Source of the DNA: Candidatus Pacearchaeota archaeon
Lineage (GTDB): Archaea > Nanoarchaeota > Nanoarchaeia > Pacearchaeales > GW2011-AR1
Reading direction: 5' to 3'
NCBI GenBank assembly: GCA_002690445.1
Contig: NZER01000161.1
Span: forward strand, 1-12,232
DNA: 12,232 nucleotides
Part shown: piece after piece, positions 1 to 6,669 of the stretch
How positions within the stretch are numbered: the first letter of the stretch is position 1
How the letters are laid out: every line of letters starts with the position of its first letter
Translations under genes and position numbers: made by a program
The notes under the pieces: generated by a model
The model's input: the letters and a program-made list of their open reading frames with translations, nothing else
Database searches by the model: none
What the model was told of the DNA's origin: nothing

Positions 1-2
1 AT

Positions 3-293
3 CCTAATGATTGGCATGTAATCCAGTCCAAACCTAGGTTTTCTAATGGTAGCTCAAAGGGCAATGGTACAGGAAACCCACATCGTTTCCGCTATGACGT
101 AATGGGATTTTTCCGTACTGGTCGCCATAAATTAAAGAATGGAACGTGGAGATCAACTCCAGAATGGGTTCCAGCACATCAAAGAGGATTGGCACATACT
201 CTCTACATCCCGTCTGTAAGAAAAGCAGAAACTGACAAAAAATCAGACGAAAGGAACTACGAATATTTTCGTAAACCAGGGGAATTACCATAG
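3..293 (+). CDS. Hypothetical protein, 5'-truncated by window edge
   Basis: An open frame runs from the left edge to a TAG at 291-293, so only the last 96 residues are seen. An internal ATG at 102 exists, but the frame stays open upstream of it and has a protein-like composition, so I read it as the C-terminal part of a longer gene. The visible part is basic and rich in aromatic residues (FRYD, GFFRTGRHKL, PEWVPAHQRG) and ends in a charged Lys/Asp/Glu tail. I recognise no family. The next gene starts 8 bases downstream, so it probably belongs to the same transcript. Confidence 0.6.
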   Translation, partial: PNDWHVIQSKPRFSNGSSKGNGTGNPHRFRYDVMGFFRTGRHKLKNGTWRSTPEWVPAHQRGLAHTLYIPSVRKAETDKKSDERNYEYFRKPGELP

Positions 294-300
294 GTAAATT

Positions 301-489
301 ATGGCTGATAAACAAAAATATACATGTCCAAAAGGACATCATTTTGAAACGGATGCTCCAATCATTATTGCGGTAGATAATGACCCTGAATATAACTCAG
401 GAGTAGTTTGTCCATACTGCTATGTAAATTGGTTTCGACTAAATGTCAGTGCAGAAGCATCCACCAAGGCTATTGACTTAGATACGTAA
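301..489 (+). CDS. Small zinc-ribbon protein
   Basis: A 62-residue protein. It has two metal-binding knuckles: Cys9 with His13/His14 in a CPKGHH motif, and Cys37-Cys40 in a CPYC motif. This spacing is typical of a single zinc ribbon, probably used for nucleic-acid or protein binding; the exact role is unknown. It starts at the first ATG after the preceding gene, with only a weak AGGT-type ribosome site. The promoter for the following Hsp20 gene overlaps its last codons. It could be a late regulator or an RNA-polymerase-binding peptide, but nothing in the sequence decides this. Confidence 0.7.
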   Translation: MADKQKYTCPKGHHFETDAPIIIAVDNDPEYNSGVVCPYCYVNWFRLNVSAEASTKAIDLDT

Positions 490-502
490 AATAGGGTATA
501 CT
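473..502 (+). promoter_or_regulatory. Sigma70-type promoter upstream of Hsp20 gene
   Basis: TTGACT (473-478), an 18-base spacer, then TATACT (497-502). It lies just before the Hsp20 gene and overlaps the end of the upstream gene. The same two hexamers with the same spacer length occur at 6254-6283 and 10939-10968, and the 473 and 10939 copies both continue as TTGACTTAGA, which makes chance occurrence unlikely. Confidence 0.7.
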
Positions 503-538
503 AAGATAGTAAAGAAAACTATAAGGAACGTGAACAAT

Positions 539-1003
539 ATGTTAGCACCACGTAGAAATGTCCTCCGCAGAGGAAGACCGTCATTCTCTAATCTAATTGA
601 TGAGCTTCTTATTCCAAATTTTAGAACACCTCAATATACCCACAACACTCCATCAGTCTTTGATGTAGTCCAAAAGGTAAATGAAGAGAATGAGACAGCA
701 GTAACATATATGTTCTTACCTGGAGTCACATCAGAACAGATTGATGTATCCGTGAATATAGCAGCATCAGCTATTAACGTTGTAGTTAATGTTGAAGAGC
801 CTGATGTAAATGATTTCATGAGTCAGGTCTATTCAGAACGAGTCCAACGATCATTTAGAATGACTGCTGATTATGATGTCGAACAAACCACGGTAGATCT
901 CACTAATGGGATATTAATGTTGACTACCCCACGAATCGAGAAGTCGCCTCAATCAGTTAAATTACCCATCAATACTAAACATATAGAGGGGAAAAAGAAG
1001 TAA
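539..1003 (+). CDS. Small heat-shock protein, Hsp20/alpha-crystallin family
   Basis: A 154-residue protein (from ATG 539) of the Hsp20 family, ATP-independent chaperones that hold unfolding proteins as oligomers. What shows this: an N-terminal arm of about 45 residues, then an alpha-crystallin domain at about 46-140 with a beta-strand pattern ending in NGILMLTTP (the family's G-x-L signature, residues 123-131), and an LPI motif at 142-144 matching the C-terminal I-x-I anchor. Length is normal for the family. A GTG at 530 would add MNN, but AAGGA at 523-527 is only 2 bases from it and 11 from the ATG, so I prefer the ATG. Phage copies of Hsp20 are known and are thought to help virion protein folding. 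It has its own promoter at 473-502. Confidence 0.9.
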   Translation: MLAPRRNVLRRGRPSFSNLIDELLIPNFRTPQYTHNTPSVFDVVQKVNEENETAVTYMFLPGVTSEQIDVSVNIAASAINVVVNVEEPDVNDFMSQVYSERVQRSFRMTADYDVEQTTVDLTNGILMLTTPRIEKSPQSVKLPINTKHIEGKKK

Positions 1004-1008
1004 ATAAC

Positions 1009-1114
1009 TTCCCCCCCGAAGGCAGAGGTCGTGTAGGCGCGGTTAGCCGATGTGTGCTTCACCTCACACTTGCCTATGCGGAGTTTTGAATATATGACAA
1101 CGCCTAGGGGGGAA
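1009..1114 (+). ncRNA. Candidate structured RNA (unknown class)
   Basis: A GC-rich, gene-free island between the Hsp20 gene and the next gene. Its ends pair perfectly: TTCCCCCC (1009-1016) with GGGGGGAA (1107-1114). Inside, AGGC (1020-1023) can pair with GCCT (1102-1105), and TAGGC (1034-1038) with GCCTA (1072-1076). The latter encloses two hairpins, CGG-TTAG-CCG (1040-1049) and GTGTG/CACAC (1052-1056 with 1065-1069). AGGT (1026-1029) is complementary to ACCT (1061-1064) in the second hairpin loop, a possible pseudoknot. I match it to no known riboswitch or ribozyme. It could be a trans-acting RNA or a leader element for the membrane protein gene at 1131. Strand is inferred from the surrounding genes. 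Confidence 0.5.
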
Positions 1115-1130
1115 TAAAAAATAACCAATT

Positions 1131-1457
1131 ATGCTACTTATAATATTCGCATTAATACTTTTAATATTACTAATCACAATTCCTATTATTTGGAAATTAT
1201 TTATATCCGTGTTATCATTTCTGATAACAGCACCATTTAAAATAATAGCTGTAGTATGTGATGATATATGGAATGGCAACGTTCGAAATCGAAGAAAAGA
1301 TCCATTCTGGACATATGCTGCAAATGATTCTACAGCTATGTGGGTTAAAGGTACGGATGGGCGGTTTTTTAGATATGGGTTAAATCTATCTGATGAAGCA
1401 GAAGTCCATCAGATGGAAGAATTCAATGAATTCTATAGAAACCATATGGACGGTTAA
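1131..1457 (+). CDS. Hypothetical two-helix membrane protein
   Basis: A 108-residue protein. Residues about 1-20 and 22-42 are almost wholly Ile/Leu/Val/Phe, giving one or two membrane helices, and the remaining 65 residues are polar with Trp, Asp and Glu (WTYAAND, MEEFNEFYRNH). It would sit in the host inner membrane with a small soluble tail. I see no clear Shine-Dalgarno site; the run of G at 1107-1112 is too far away and is paired in the predicted RNA fold just upstream, so that fold may influence its expression. Function unknown. Confidence 0.65.
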   Translation: MLLIIFALILLILLITIPIIWKLFISVLSFLITAPFKIIAVVCDDIWNGNVRNRRKDPFWTYAANDSTAMWVKGTDGRFFRYGLNLSDEAEVHQMEEFNEFYRNHMDG

Positions 1458-1478
1458 AATTTTAGGAGAGGTCGGTTA

Positions 1479-1703
1479 ATGTTTAATTTATTTGGCGGGA
1501 AAAAGGACAACACCCTAACAACCATCAAGAGTGATGCCAGCACATTGCGGACTCAAATCCGTAGGATTCAAGAAGAGTTAGCTACTGTTCTAGAATCTAA
1601 AGGGCGTGCTACTAAAGATGAACGTACTTCAATCGTAACGTCATCCTTAGAAGCTTTTAAAAAGGTTGATACCTTTCTTTATCAAGTAGATAAGCGAACT
1701 TAA
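1479..1703 (+). CDS. Small coiled-coil protein, unknown function
   Basis: A 74-residue, mostly helical protein with heptad-like spacing of Leu/Ile between residues 13 and 45 (TTIKSD, LRTQIRRIQEELATVL) and a basic/acidic C-terminal helix. A strong ribosome site, AGGAGAGG, lies just upstream of the ATG. It precedes the nuclease gene by 2 bases and is probably co-translated with it. No family recognised. Confidence 0.7.
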   Translation: MFNLFGGKKDNTLTTIKSDASTLRTQIRRIQEELATVLESKGRATKDERTSIVTSSLEAFKKVDTFLYQVDKRT

Positions 1704-1705
1704 TA

Positions 1706-2068
1706 GTGTTTGAGTATCTCTGTAAAGTTAGTCGTGTAGTCGATGGAGATACCATCGATGTGAACATCGACTTAGGTTTTCAAATCTGGCATAAAGCTCG
1801 TGTGCGAATGGCAGGTATTGATACTCCTGAGAGTCGTACACGTCGAAAGGCAGAAAAGGTTCTAGGACTAGCTGCAAAAGCTAGGTTAAAAGAATTATTA
1901 AAAGGTCAAAAAGTCTCCATTCAATGTACTAAAGAGAAAGGAAAATTTGGTCGTATATTAGCTGATGTAGTAGTTAATGATAAAAGCATTAATCAGCAGT
2001 TAATAGAAGAAGGCCATGCTCGTAAGTACATGGGTGGTAAAAAGGAACCGTGGATTATAAATGAGTAA
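1706..2068 (+). CDS. Staphylococcal-nuclease-like (SNase/thermonuclease) protein
   Basis: A 120-residue homologue of Ca2+-dependent staphylococcal nuclease, which cuts DNA and RNA phosphodiesters. The family residues are in place: VVDGDT at 11-16 (metal ligand Asp15), Arg34 five residues before GIDTPE (Asp39, Thr40, Glu42), and Arg83 in KFGRILADV, corresponding to Asp21, Arg35, Asp40, Thr41, Glu43 and Arg87 of the S. aureus enzyme. No signal peptide is visible, so it acts in the cytoplasm, perhaps on host DNA or in nucleotide salvage. It starts at GTG 1706, two bases after the upstream stop, because no ATG occurs before the catalytic core. It overlaps the phosphatase gene by 8 bases. Its size equals a single OB-fold SNase domain. 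Confidence 0.9.
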   Translation: MFEYLCKVSRVVDGDTIDVNIDLGFQIWHKARVRMAGIDTPESRTRRKAEKVLGLAAKARLKELLKGQKVSIQCTKEKGKFGRILADVVVNDKSINQQLIEEGHARKYMGGKKEPWIINE

Positions 2069-2555
2069 AATATCCCCAAATTATTATCAAGCACATAGCC
2101 CCTCAAAGGAACGCCTACATGACTTACGACGGTTAGTAGAGCGTGAGGGGCGCAGCATACCAGACGACTTTGATATAGATGATATTCATTGGGTCACTGA
2201 CCGAGTGGGTATTACGGATTTTGAAGGCTGTTCTGAAGCGGTAATACGAAACTATTTCACTATTAATGTGGCAGGAGAACTAGATTCTTCCGCACAGATA
2301 CAAGCAGACATAGATCCAGGTAGTGGAAAAGTTCAAAAAGAATTAGATACATTAATAGTGTTAATGCACAAAGCATTAACTGATAACGACGATACGAAAG
2401 TTGTAGTTCATTGTGCTATGGGAATGGAACGTAGCCCATTAACCGTCGTATGGTATTTGCATAAATATCACGATAAAACTATCGATGAAGCCTACAAGAT
2501 GGTACAAGATGCCAGACCTGCAGCAGTGGATAGACGGGATTGGATTGATTTGTAA
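2061..2555 (+). CDS. Dual-specificity protein phosphatase-like
   Basis: A 164-residue protein with the cysteine phosphatase signature HC-x5-R-S at 117-125 (catalytic Cys118, Arg124, within VVHCAMGMERSP). A candidate general-acid Asp lies upstream in the DIDPG segment (83-86), and a C-terminal helix ends in the family-like DARP segment. The family removes phosphate from Tyr/Ser/Thr, and some members act on nucleotides, RNA 5' ends or lipids. Substrate here is unknown; a viral role in undoing host signalling is an inference. The start overlaps the end of the nuclease gene by 8 bases, and its stop overlaps the next start (TAATG), so all three are translationally coupled. Confidence 0.85.
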   Translation: MSKISPNYYQAHSPSKERLHDLRRLVEREGRSIPDDFDIDDIHWVTDRVGITDFEGCSEAVIRNYFTINVAGELDSSAQIQADIDPGSGKVQKELDTLIVLMHKALTDNDDTKVVVHCAMGMERSPLTVVWYLHKYHDKTIDEAYKMVQDARPAAVDRRDWIDL

Positions 2556-2719
2556 TGGGTGGGGGTAAACTCGTAGAAGTAATTTGTCCTCATTGTAAAG
2601 AGACAAGAACAACGAGAAGAAAGAATCAATATGATACTTCTGCGGAAAAAGCCTGTAAACCGTGTGCATTAAAAGAAGCTAAAAAATACTTCGGAACCGA
2701 TAAGTCTAGAAATCTGTAA
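2555..2719 (+). CDS. Mini zinc-ribbon protein (54 aa)
   Basis: A short gene of 54 codons between two coupled neighbours: its ATG overlaps the phosphatase stop (TAATG at 2553-2557) and its stop overlaps the next ATG in the same way (2717-2721). The product is basic with Cys11-x2-Cys14 (CPHC) and Cys34-x2-Cys37 (CKPC), a treble-clef/zinc-ribbon arrangement. It resembles the product at 3955-4191: both have V-x-CP-x-C, a basic linker, then C-x-x-CA-x-K and a Lys-rich tail. They are probably paralogues. A nucleic-acid-binding role is likely but not shown. Confidence 0.7.
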   Translation: MGGGKLVEVICPHCKETRTTRRKNQYDTSAEKACKPCALKEAKKYFGTDKSRNL

Positions 2720-3069
2720 TGTTAGATGCCTTCAACATCAAACGTATCGAATTCAATGATGGAACGTCATTAACGTTTGAACAGGCAGCGAGACGTATAC
2801 TTAAAGAAAGGAAACTAACAAAGGGATACTGGATTACAAATGGATTACGTCCCTCTACCGGAGTGTTAGAAGAATGGACTCGATGTGGAAACGACAACTG
2901 TCTCTATATCGAGTCACATCTTTGTTATACCCCTACTAAAAAAAGAAGACTACTAAATAGTTGGTTTGCCGTATCAATATCATCAAACAATGACCGAGGG
3001 ATACAGGAATCAGACGAAGAACATTGCGTGCGAATGGCGCAATGGTTACGAAGCCTTAAACGAGGATAA
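2719..3069 (+). CDS. Hypothetical protein (116 aa)
   Basis: A soluble, basic protein with an N-terminal region about 20-45 that looks helical (FEQAARRILKERKL) and several Cys (CGNDNC at 56-61, and single Cys at 69 and about 103) that might bind metal. It is coupled to the zinc-ribbon gene upstream by TAATG and is followed 2 bases later by the next gene. I recognise no family. The position inside a tight gene cassette and the lack of internal stops support it being real. Confidence 0.65.
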   Translation: MLDAFNIKRIEFNDGTSLTFEQAARRILKERKLTKGYWITNGLRPSTGVLEEWTRCGNDNCLYIESHLCYTPTKKRRLLNSWFAVSISSNNDRGIQESDEEHCVRMAQWLRSLKRG

Positions 3070-3071
3070 CA

Positions 3072-3491
3072 ATGTTTACTTTAATAAAACTAACAGTAAC
3101 GATTCTCGCAATGTTTAAGTTTATTCCTAAAACTAAACTAATGAGTACTCATGACATAGCATTACTAGACGAAGAATTAGCGCAGCTAAAGAGAACGGCT
3201 GCAGCCTCTGCCAAGATTAATATCCTACAAACTGATGATTTAGTTAAAGTACGTAGAAACTACCTTGACATGGAAAAACAATACCACGCAATGTTTCTGC
3301 TAGAACAAGATGGACAAGCACTTATTAAGAAACAAGCAGCACAAATATCAGAACAAACAAAACAAATTAATGCGTATGAAAAAGATGCCGATATAGCAAA
3401 TGATGAATTTAGTGCTTTACAAGATGAACTAGCTACCGCTACCGATTTATCTAAGAGATTAAAAGAGGCATTAACCAAATGGACGAGTTAA
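3072..3491 (+). CDS. Coiled-coil protein with hydrophobic N-terminus
   Basis: A 139-residue protein. Residues 1-18 are hydrophobic (FTLIKLTVTILAMF), a possible short membrane anchor, and residues about 28-135 are rich in Ala, Glu, Gln and Lys with heptad spacing, typical of a long coiled coil (for example EELAQLKRTAAAS and KKQAAQISEQTKQI). AGGA sits just upstream of the ATG. Its last 13 bases overlap the next gene. It resembles spanin or scaffold-like accessory proteins only in general shape; I assign no function. Confidence 0.65.
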   Translation: MFTLIKLTVTILAMFKFIPKTKLMSTHDIALLDEELAQLKRTAAASAKINILQTDDLVKVRRNYLDMEKQYHAMFLLEQDGQALIKKQAAQISEQTKQINAYEKDADIANDEFSALQDELATATDLSKRLKEALTKWTS

Positions 3492-3955
3492 TCAGTAACT
3501 TAGAGCATTGTCTAAGTATATTTGAGGCTCCTACTGTCGCTTCTACCGAACATAATCTTTATTTCATTAAATCTAGTATTAGCCAATTTGTAATTCCTTA
3601 TCTTAATCGTAAAGGAATTTCTATGGGTATGGATATTTTATCTTTAGATAATAAATATCTAGTTACTAGCCAAGCTGATATGAAGAAAATCATAGAATGG
3701 GATTGGACAGATAATAGAAAGTATGTTGCTGAAAAATATGATTGCGATAACTTTGCATTCAGCTTTAAAGCAATGGTAGACCGAAAATTCGGGGTTAATA
3801 ATGTGGGTCTAGTAATAGATTACTCTGCTGGGCATGCTTATAACATTATAGTATTCAATGACGGTACGGTTAGATTGTTTGAACCACAATCTGATAAGTG
3901 GCCCCGAATAGGTACAGGTATGTATAAATTTGAAGAAGGTAAGATTTTAATCTAA
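3479..3955 (+). CDS. Papain/transglutaminase-like protein, resembling MOA-type (agglutinin C-terminal) phage proteins
   Basis: A 158-residue protein whose C-terminal half has the order YDCDNFAF (Cys89), SAGHAYN (His119) and FEPQSD (Glu135). This Cys-His-acid order is that of small papain-like folds and matches, from memory, phage proteins annotated as lectin MOA-related, named after the C-terminal cysteine-protease-like domain of Marasmius oreades agglutinin. The N-terminal 80 residues are probably helical and contain no lectin-like region that I can see. It may cleave or modify a protein; the substrate is unknown. The start overlaps the previous gene by 13 bases, and TAATG couples it to the next. 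Family assignment is from motif order only. Confidence 0.6.
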   Translation: MDELISNLEHCLSIFEAPTVASTEHNLYFIKSSISQFVIPYLNRKGISMGMDILSLDNKYLVTSQADMKKIIEWDWTDNRKYVAEKYDCDNFAFSFKAMVDRKFGVNNVGLVIDYSAGHAYNIIVFNDGTVRLFEPQSDKWPRIGTGMYKFEEGKILI

Positions 3956-4191
3956 TGCCTACTATTGGTGATGAAATACACGGGAAAGATATAGGTAGAT
4001 CTGGCAGTTCAGCACGAGGTATTTTTGTCTGGGTTCATTGTCCTGTTTGTACAGAAGAACGATGGACACAAAAGAAGTCATCGTATAACCCAGTGAATAA
4101 TGCAACTAGACGTTGTTCTAAGTGTGCCATAAAACTTGCTAAACAATTTCGTATAAATCCAGAGAAAGCCGCATTAGAGGGACGTATCTAA
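3955..4191 (+). CDS. Zinc-ribbon protein, paralogue of the 2555 gene
   Basis: A 78-residue basic protein with Cys29-x2-Cys32 (HCPVC) and Cys54-x2-Cys57 (RCSKC), separated by 21 residues. The core from residue 27 to 65 resembles the 54-residue product encoded at 2555-2719 in the position of the cysteines and in the Lys/Ala-rich helix that follows (CAIKLAKQF against CALKEAKKYF). It has an extra 20-residue Gly/Ser-rich N-terminus. It is coupled at both ends by TAATG. Duplication within this cassette is the simplest explanation; function unknown. Confidence 0.7.
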   Translation: MPTIGDEIHGKDIGRSGSSARGIFVWVHCPVCTEERWTQKKSSYNPVNNATRRCSKCAIKLAKQFRINPEKAALEGRI

Positions 4192-4508
4192 TGACGGGAG
4201 TACGCGCCCGACACGATACCATTCCAGATGTTATAGAAATTACATTGTATTATTGGGACGCATGTAGATGGACAATAAATGAAGAAAAACCTAAACCTAT
4301 CCGATTCCGTATAGTTGGAAAAGCGATGGGGCCAGCTAGGTGGCGACCACATTTAGTTCAACATAAAGATTCATTACCGATTCAAGGAAAAAAAGATTTT
4401 AGTACAATGTTAGAAGCATTAAAAACGAGTATATCAACTAATCTTAATTTAAACTGTATACTTATTACAAAAGATTTATTAGACGACATTAGCGGAGAAC
4501 CGGAATAA
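4191..4508 (+). CDS. Hypothetical protein (105 aa)
   Basis: A soluble protein with a mixed beta/alpha look: beta-rich N-terminal half (VIEITLYYWDACRW, IRFRIVGKAMG) and a helical, Leu/Lys-rich C-terminal half ending in an acidic tail. It starts in the TAATG overlap with the zinc-ribbon gene and ends 14 bases before the next gene. No recognised family or catalytic motif. Confidence 0.65.
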   Translation: MTGVRARHDTIPDVIEITLYYWDACRWTINEEKPKPIRFRIVGKAMGPARWRPHLVQHKDSLPIQGKKDFSTMLEALKTSISTNLNLNCILITKDLLDDISGEPE

Positions 4509-4522
4509 AGGTAAGGGGTTAA

Positions 4523-4849
4523 ATGGGCAAGGATAAACGGATACAAACGGAAGAATCACAACCATACAGATGTTTATGTGGAACGGTTATAGCACATAAA
4601 AAAAAGAGTTTAAAAAAACATTTGTTAACAAAAACACATATCGAATCATTTCCATGCCCCCCGCACCATTGGATAATAGAATCTGCAAGTGGGCATCTCA
4701 GTAGTGGATATTGTCAAAACTGTAATGAACAAAAACAATTTGCAAACTCTATAGAACAATTTTCATGGGGTGGACGTGCACAACGAGAATACGACAACGA
4801 AGAAAAAGAGAAAGAAGAAAGGGAAGAATTAGAACATCTAGTCACGTAG
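4523..4849 (+). CDS. Two-zinc-site protein (C2H2-like finger plus CxxH...CxxC ribbon)
   Basis: A 108-residue protein with two apparent metal sites. The first, residues 16-39, is RCLCG ... HLLTKTH (Cys17/Cys19 with His33/His39), similar to a C2H2 finger. The second, 45-73, is CPPHHW ... GYCQNCNEQKQF (Cys45, His48, Cys64, Cys67 followed by an aromatic), a pattern common in small phage proteins. The last 25 residues are a run of Glu/Lys. A GGTAAGGGG ribosome site precedes the ATG. Likely nucleic-acid binding. It is followed 11 bases later by the protease gene. Confidence 0.7.
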   Translation: MGKDKRIQTEESQPYRCLCGTVIAHKKKSLKKHLLTKTHIESFPCPPHHWIIESASGHLSSGYCQNCNEQKQFANSIEQFSWGGRAQREYDNEEKEKEEREELEHLVT

Positions 4850-4860
4850 TGAGGTGAACT

Positions 4861-5694
4861 ATGTTATCCGTACAAGAAGTACACGATAAAGTTTTATATC
4901 CAGTAGTTAGGGTACGGAGCGGTAATGCTGGCGGTAGCGGGGTCTTGATTTATAGTGAACCAGACCCTAAAGATTCGTCGCGTTATATAAATATCGCATT
5001 AACCTGCCAACATGTTGTTGATGCTGCTATTAAAATTAGGGAAGAATTTGACCCCGTACTAAAACAGCAGCGCAAAACAGACTACTTTGAAGAGATATCA
5101 GTTGAGATTTTTGATTATGATGGGTCTAATCTAATCTCAAGTAATTCGACACAAGCAGATATCATTGCTTACGACAAGCACCATGATTTAGCTGCTGTAC
5201 GATTAAAGAACTTTAGAAAAGTAGAAAATGTTGCAACTGTAATACCTAATGATGAAATCAATGATATCAAGATTTGGGAACCAGTAATTACCTGTGGATG
5301 CAGTCTTTTACATGATCCATTCCCTAATCCAGGTAATCTTACATATCTACGTGAAGTGATAGAGCAAAAAGCATATCTGATGGCTAATGCTCCTAGTATC
5401 TTTGGGAACAGTGGTGGCGGTCTATTCCACGGTGATACAGGACATCTATTAGGACTTACAAGCCGAGTAACAGTTACTCAATTAGGTTTTGGACTAGATG
5501 TACAGACATGGATGAATTTCTCGACTCATCCAGATAGGTTATATGAATTCTTTGAGCATCAAGAATTACAATTCTTGTATGACGATACAGATGATTATCA
5601 CACCGCTATGGAACGTAGGGAAGCAAAACGAAAGAACGCATTACGTGCCATTCTGTTTGAAGAACATGCAACAGGGGAAATAGCAAAAAGTTAA
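4861..5694 (+). CDS. Trypsin-like (chymotrypsin-fold) serine protease
   Basis: A 277-residue protein with a full chymotrypsin-type triad in the expected order: His51 in TCQHVV, Asp109 in HHDLAAVRL, and Ser184 in FGNSGGGLF. Residues 13-31 (VVRVRSGNAGGSGVLI) form the typical N-terminal strand with the G-x-G turn. An extra C-terminal stretch of about 50 residues is helical and charged. No signal peptide is seen, so it would act inside the host cell, on phage or host proteins. A prohead maturation role is possible but no capsid genes are nearby. GAGGTG lies just upstream of the ATG. The protein is intact by length and triad. Confidence 0.88.
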   Translation: MLSVQEVHDKVLYPVVRVRSGNAGGSGVLIYSEPDPKDSSRYINIALTCQHVVDAAIKIREEFDPVLKQQRKTDYFEEISVEIFDYDGSNLISSNSTQADIIAYDKHHDLAAVRLKNFRKVENVATVIPNDEINDIKIWEPVITCGCSLLHDPFPNPGNLTYLREVIEQKAYLMANAPSIFGNSGGGLFHGDTGHLLGLTSRVTVTQLGFGLDVQTWMNFSTHPDRLYEFFEHQELQFLYDDTDDYHTAMERREAKRKNALRAILFEEHATGEIAKS

Positions 5695-5716
5695 TTTGGT
5701 TATTAAGGGGTAATAC

Positions 5717-5980
5717 ATGCCAGTCTATGATAAGAGTCGTATGGAAATAGACGCATCCGAGTGGCCTGACCAGATTTGCATAGTACTCAAGCCAACACTA
5801 TCTAAATCAGGAGATGGACAAATAGGACAATCAGGAGCCATTACTGTAGAAACTACAGAGGTGACTGCCTATCTACCTATTTATACAACTTATCAAACAG
5901 CCATCCAAGATTATCCTAATTGTCAGATTTTTATGATGAGTTTGATAGATCTTAAGCGTGAATTAGGCATGCCAATATAA
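5717..5980 (+). CDS. Hypothetical protein (87 aa)
   Basis: A small soluble protein with a beta-rich middle (AITVETTEVTAYLPIY) and a helical C-terminus. AAGGGG precedes the ATG by 8 bases, giving a good ribosome site. It lies between the protease gene and another small unknown gene, with intergenic gaps of about 25 bases. No motif or family recognised. Confidence 0.65.
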   Translation: MPVYDKSRMEIDASEWPDQICIVLKPTLSKSGDGQIGQSGAITVETTEVTAYLPIYTTYQTAIQDYPNCQIFMMSLIDLKRELGMPI

Positions 5981-6007
5981 GGCAATATTTTTAAACGAGG
6001 TGTCATC

Positions 6008-6271
6008 ATGGAGTCCCAATTTAGCATACTTGGAACAACTGACCGTACAAACGCAATGTCAGTGATTCAAGATTATGCCGAAACGACCCATTTTCCTGAA
6101 AAATTAGATGAGATAATTCATCATCTTTTACAACAACAAATGATTCACACCTTACATGAAATAACCGATAAGATTCTACATTGTGGATATGTTATAGACC
6201 AAGTTAAACATATAGCGATTGAATTATCCGAAACACACTCATATGATTATCCCTTGACTTCAATCATCTAA
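6008..6271 (+). CDS. Hypothetical helical protein (87 aa)
   Basis: An all-helical-looking protein, rich in His, Ile and Leu (KLDEIIHHLLQQQMIHTLHEIT, shown in part only by the His/Gln-rich 38-52 region). CGAGGTG lies upstream of the ATG. Its last codons contain the -35 box of the promoter for the next unit. No family recognised. Confidence 0.65.
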   Translation: MESQFSILGTTDRTNAMSVIQDYAETTHFPEKLDEIIHHLLQQQMIHTLHEITDKILHCGYVIDQVKHIAIELSETHSYDYPLTSII

Positions 6272-6294
6272 ATAAGGTATACTATAGGTATACT
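6254..6294 (+). promoter_or_regulatory. Promoter of Nmad1-methyltransferase unit
   Basis: TTGACT (6254-6259), an 18-base spacer, TATACT (6278-6283). A second TATACT follows at 6289-6294, an 11-base direct repeat of the GGTATACT motif. The first pair repeats exactly the hexamers and spacing found before the Hsp20 gene and before the long repeat array. The start of transcription would lie close to 6290, just before the gene at 6313. Confidence 0.7.
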
Positions 6295-6312
6295 TTAAAT
6301 AGAGGTGAAGTC

Positions 6313-6669
6313 ATGAGACAACCACAAACTTTCGAAGAAGCCATGGATCCTATACTCGCAGAAATGCGAGAATTAATGATTGATAGGCAATATAAATATG
6401 GGCCTGACAACATTAGTAATATGGGAGTTCATGGCTTAATTGTGCGTATCAACGACAAATTATCTAGAATCAAAGAAGATCATAAGAACTGTTCATTCTT
6501 AGGTGAATGCACTCTACGCGACGTGCCTGATGAGGCTCGTGAGGATGCTTGGAAAGATTTAGCTAATTATGGCGGAATCATTGCTTTAATGCTGATGCGT
6601 GGGCAATGGGGTCTACCTTTAGAACATGTAGCTAGATTAGAAAAGGGGCAATTCTTCAAAGATGTTTAA
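6313..6669 (+). CDS. Nmad1/DUF1599-like nucleotide-modification-associated protein
   Basis: A 118-residue protein resembling the Nmad1 (DUF1599) family, which is linked in phage genomes with enzymes that alter DNA bases. What I see: RQYKYGPDNISNMG (25-38), GLIVRINDKLSRI (41-53), and a later acidic E-x-x-x-D-x-W-x-D-L-A-x-Y stretch at 73-86, the order typical of that family, then GQWG at 97-100. The acidic residues suggest a metal-dependent all-helical nucleotide-binding fold, as in MazG-like enzymes. Its stop overlaps the methyltransferase start by 8 bases, which ties the two together. Exact reaction unknown. GAGGTG lies 8 bases before the ATG. Confidence 0.7.
   Translation: MRQPQTFEEAMDPILAEMRELMIDRQYKYGPDNISNMGVHGLIVRINDKLSRIKEDHKNCSFLGECTLRDVPDEAREDAWKDLANYGGIIALMLMRGQWGLPLEHVARLEKGQFFKDV

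Noticed and set aside
43..342. Minus-strand open frame of 99 codons
   Set aside because: Shadow of the + strand genes at 3-293 and 301-489; no ribosome site and no minus-strand neighbours.
1064..1279. Minus-strand open frame of 71 codons
   Set aside because: Overlaps the structured RNA candidate and the membrane protein gene; no supporting signals.
5970..6000. Possible terminator GCC-AATATAA-GGC followed by ATTTTT
   Set aside because: Only a 3-bp stem; too weak to support.
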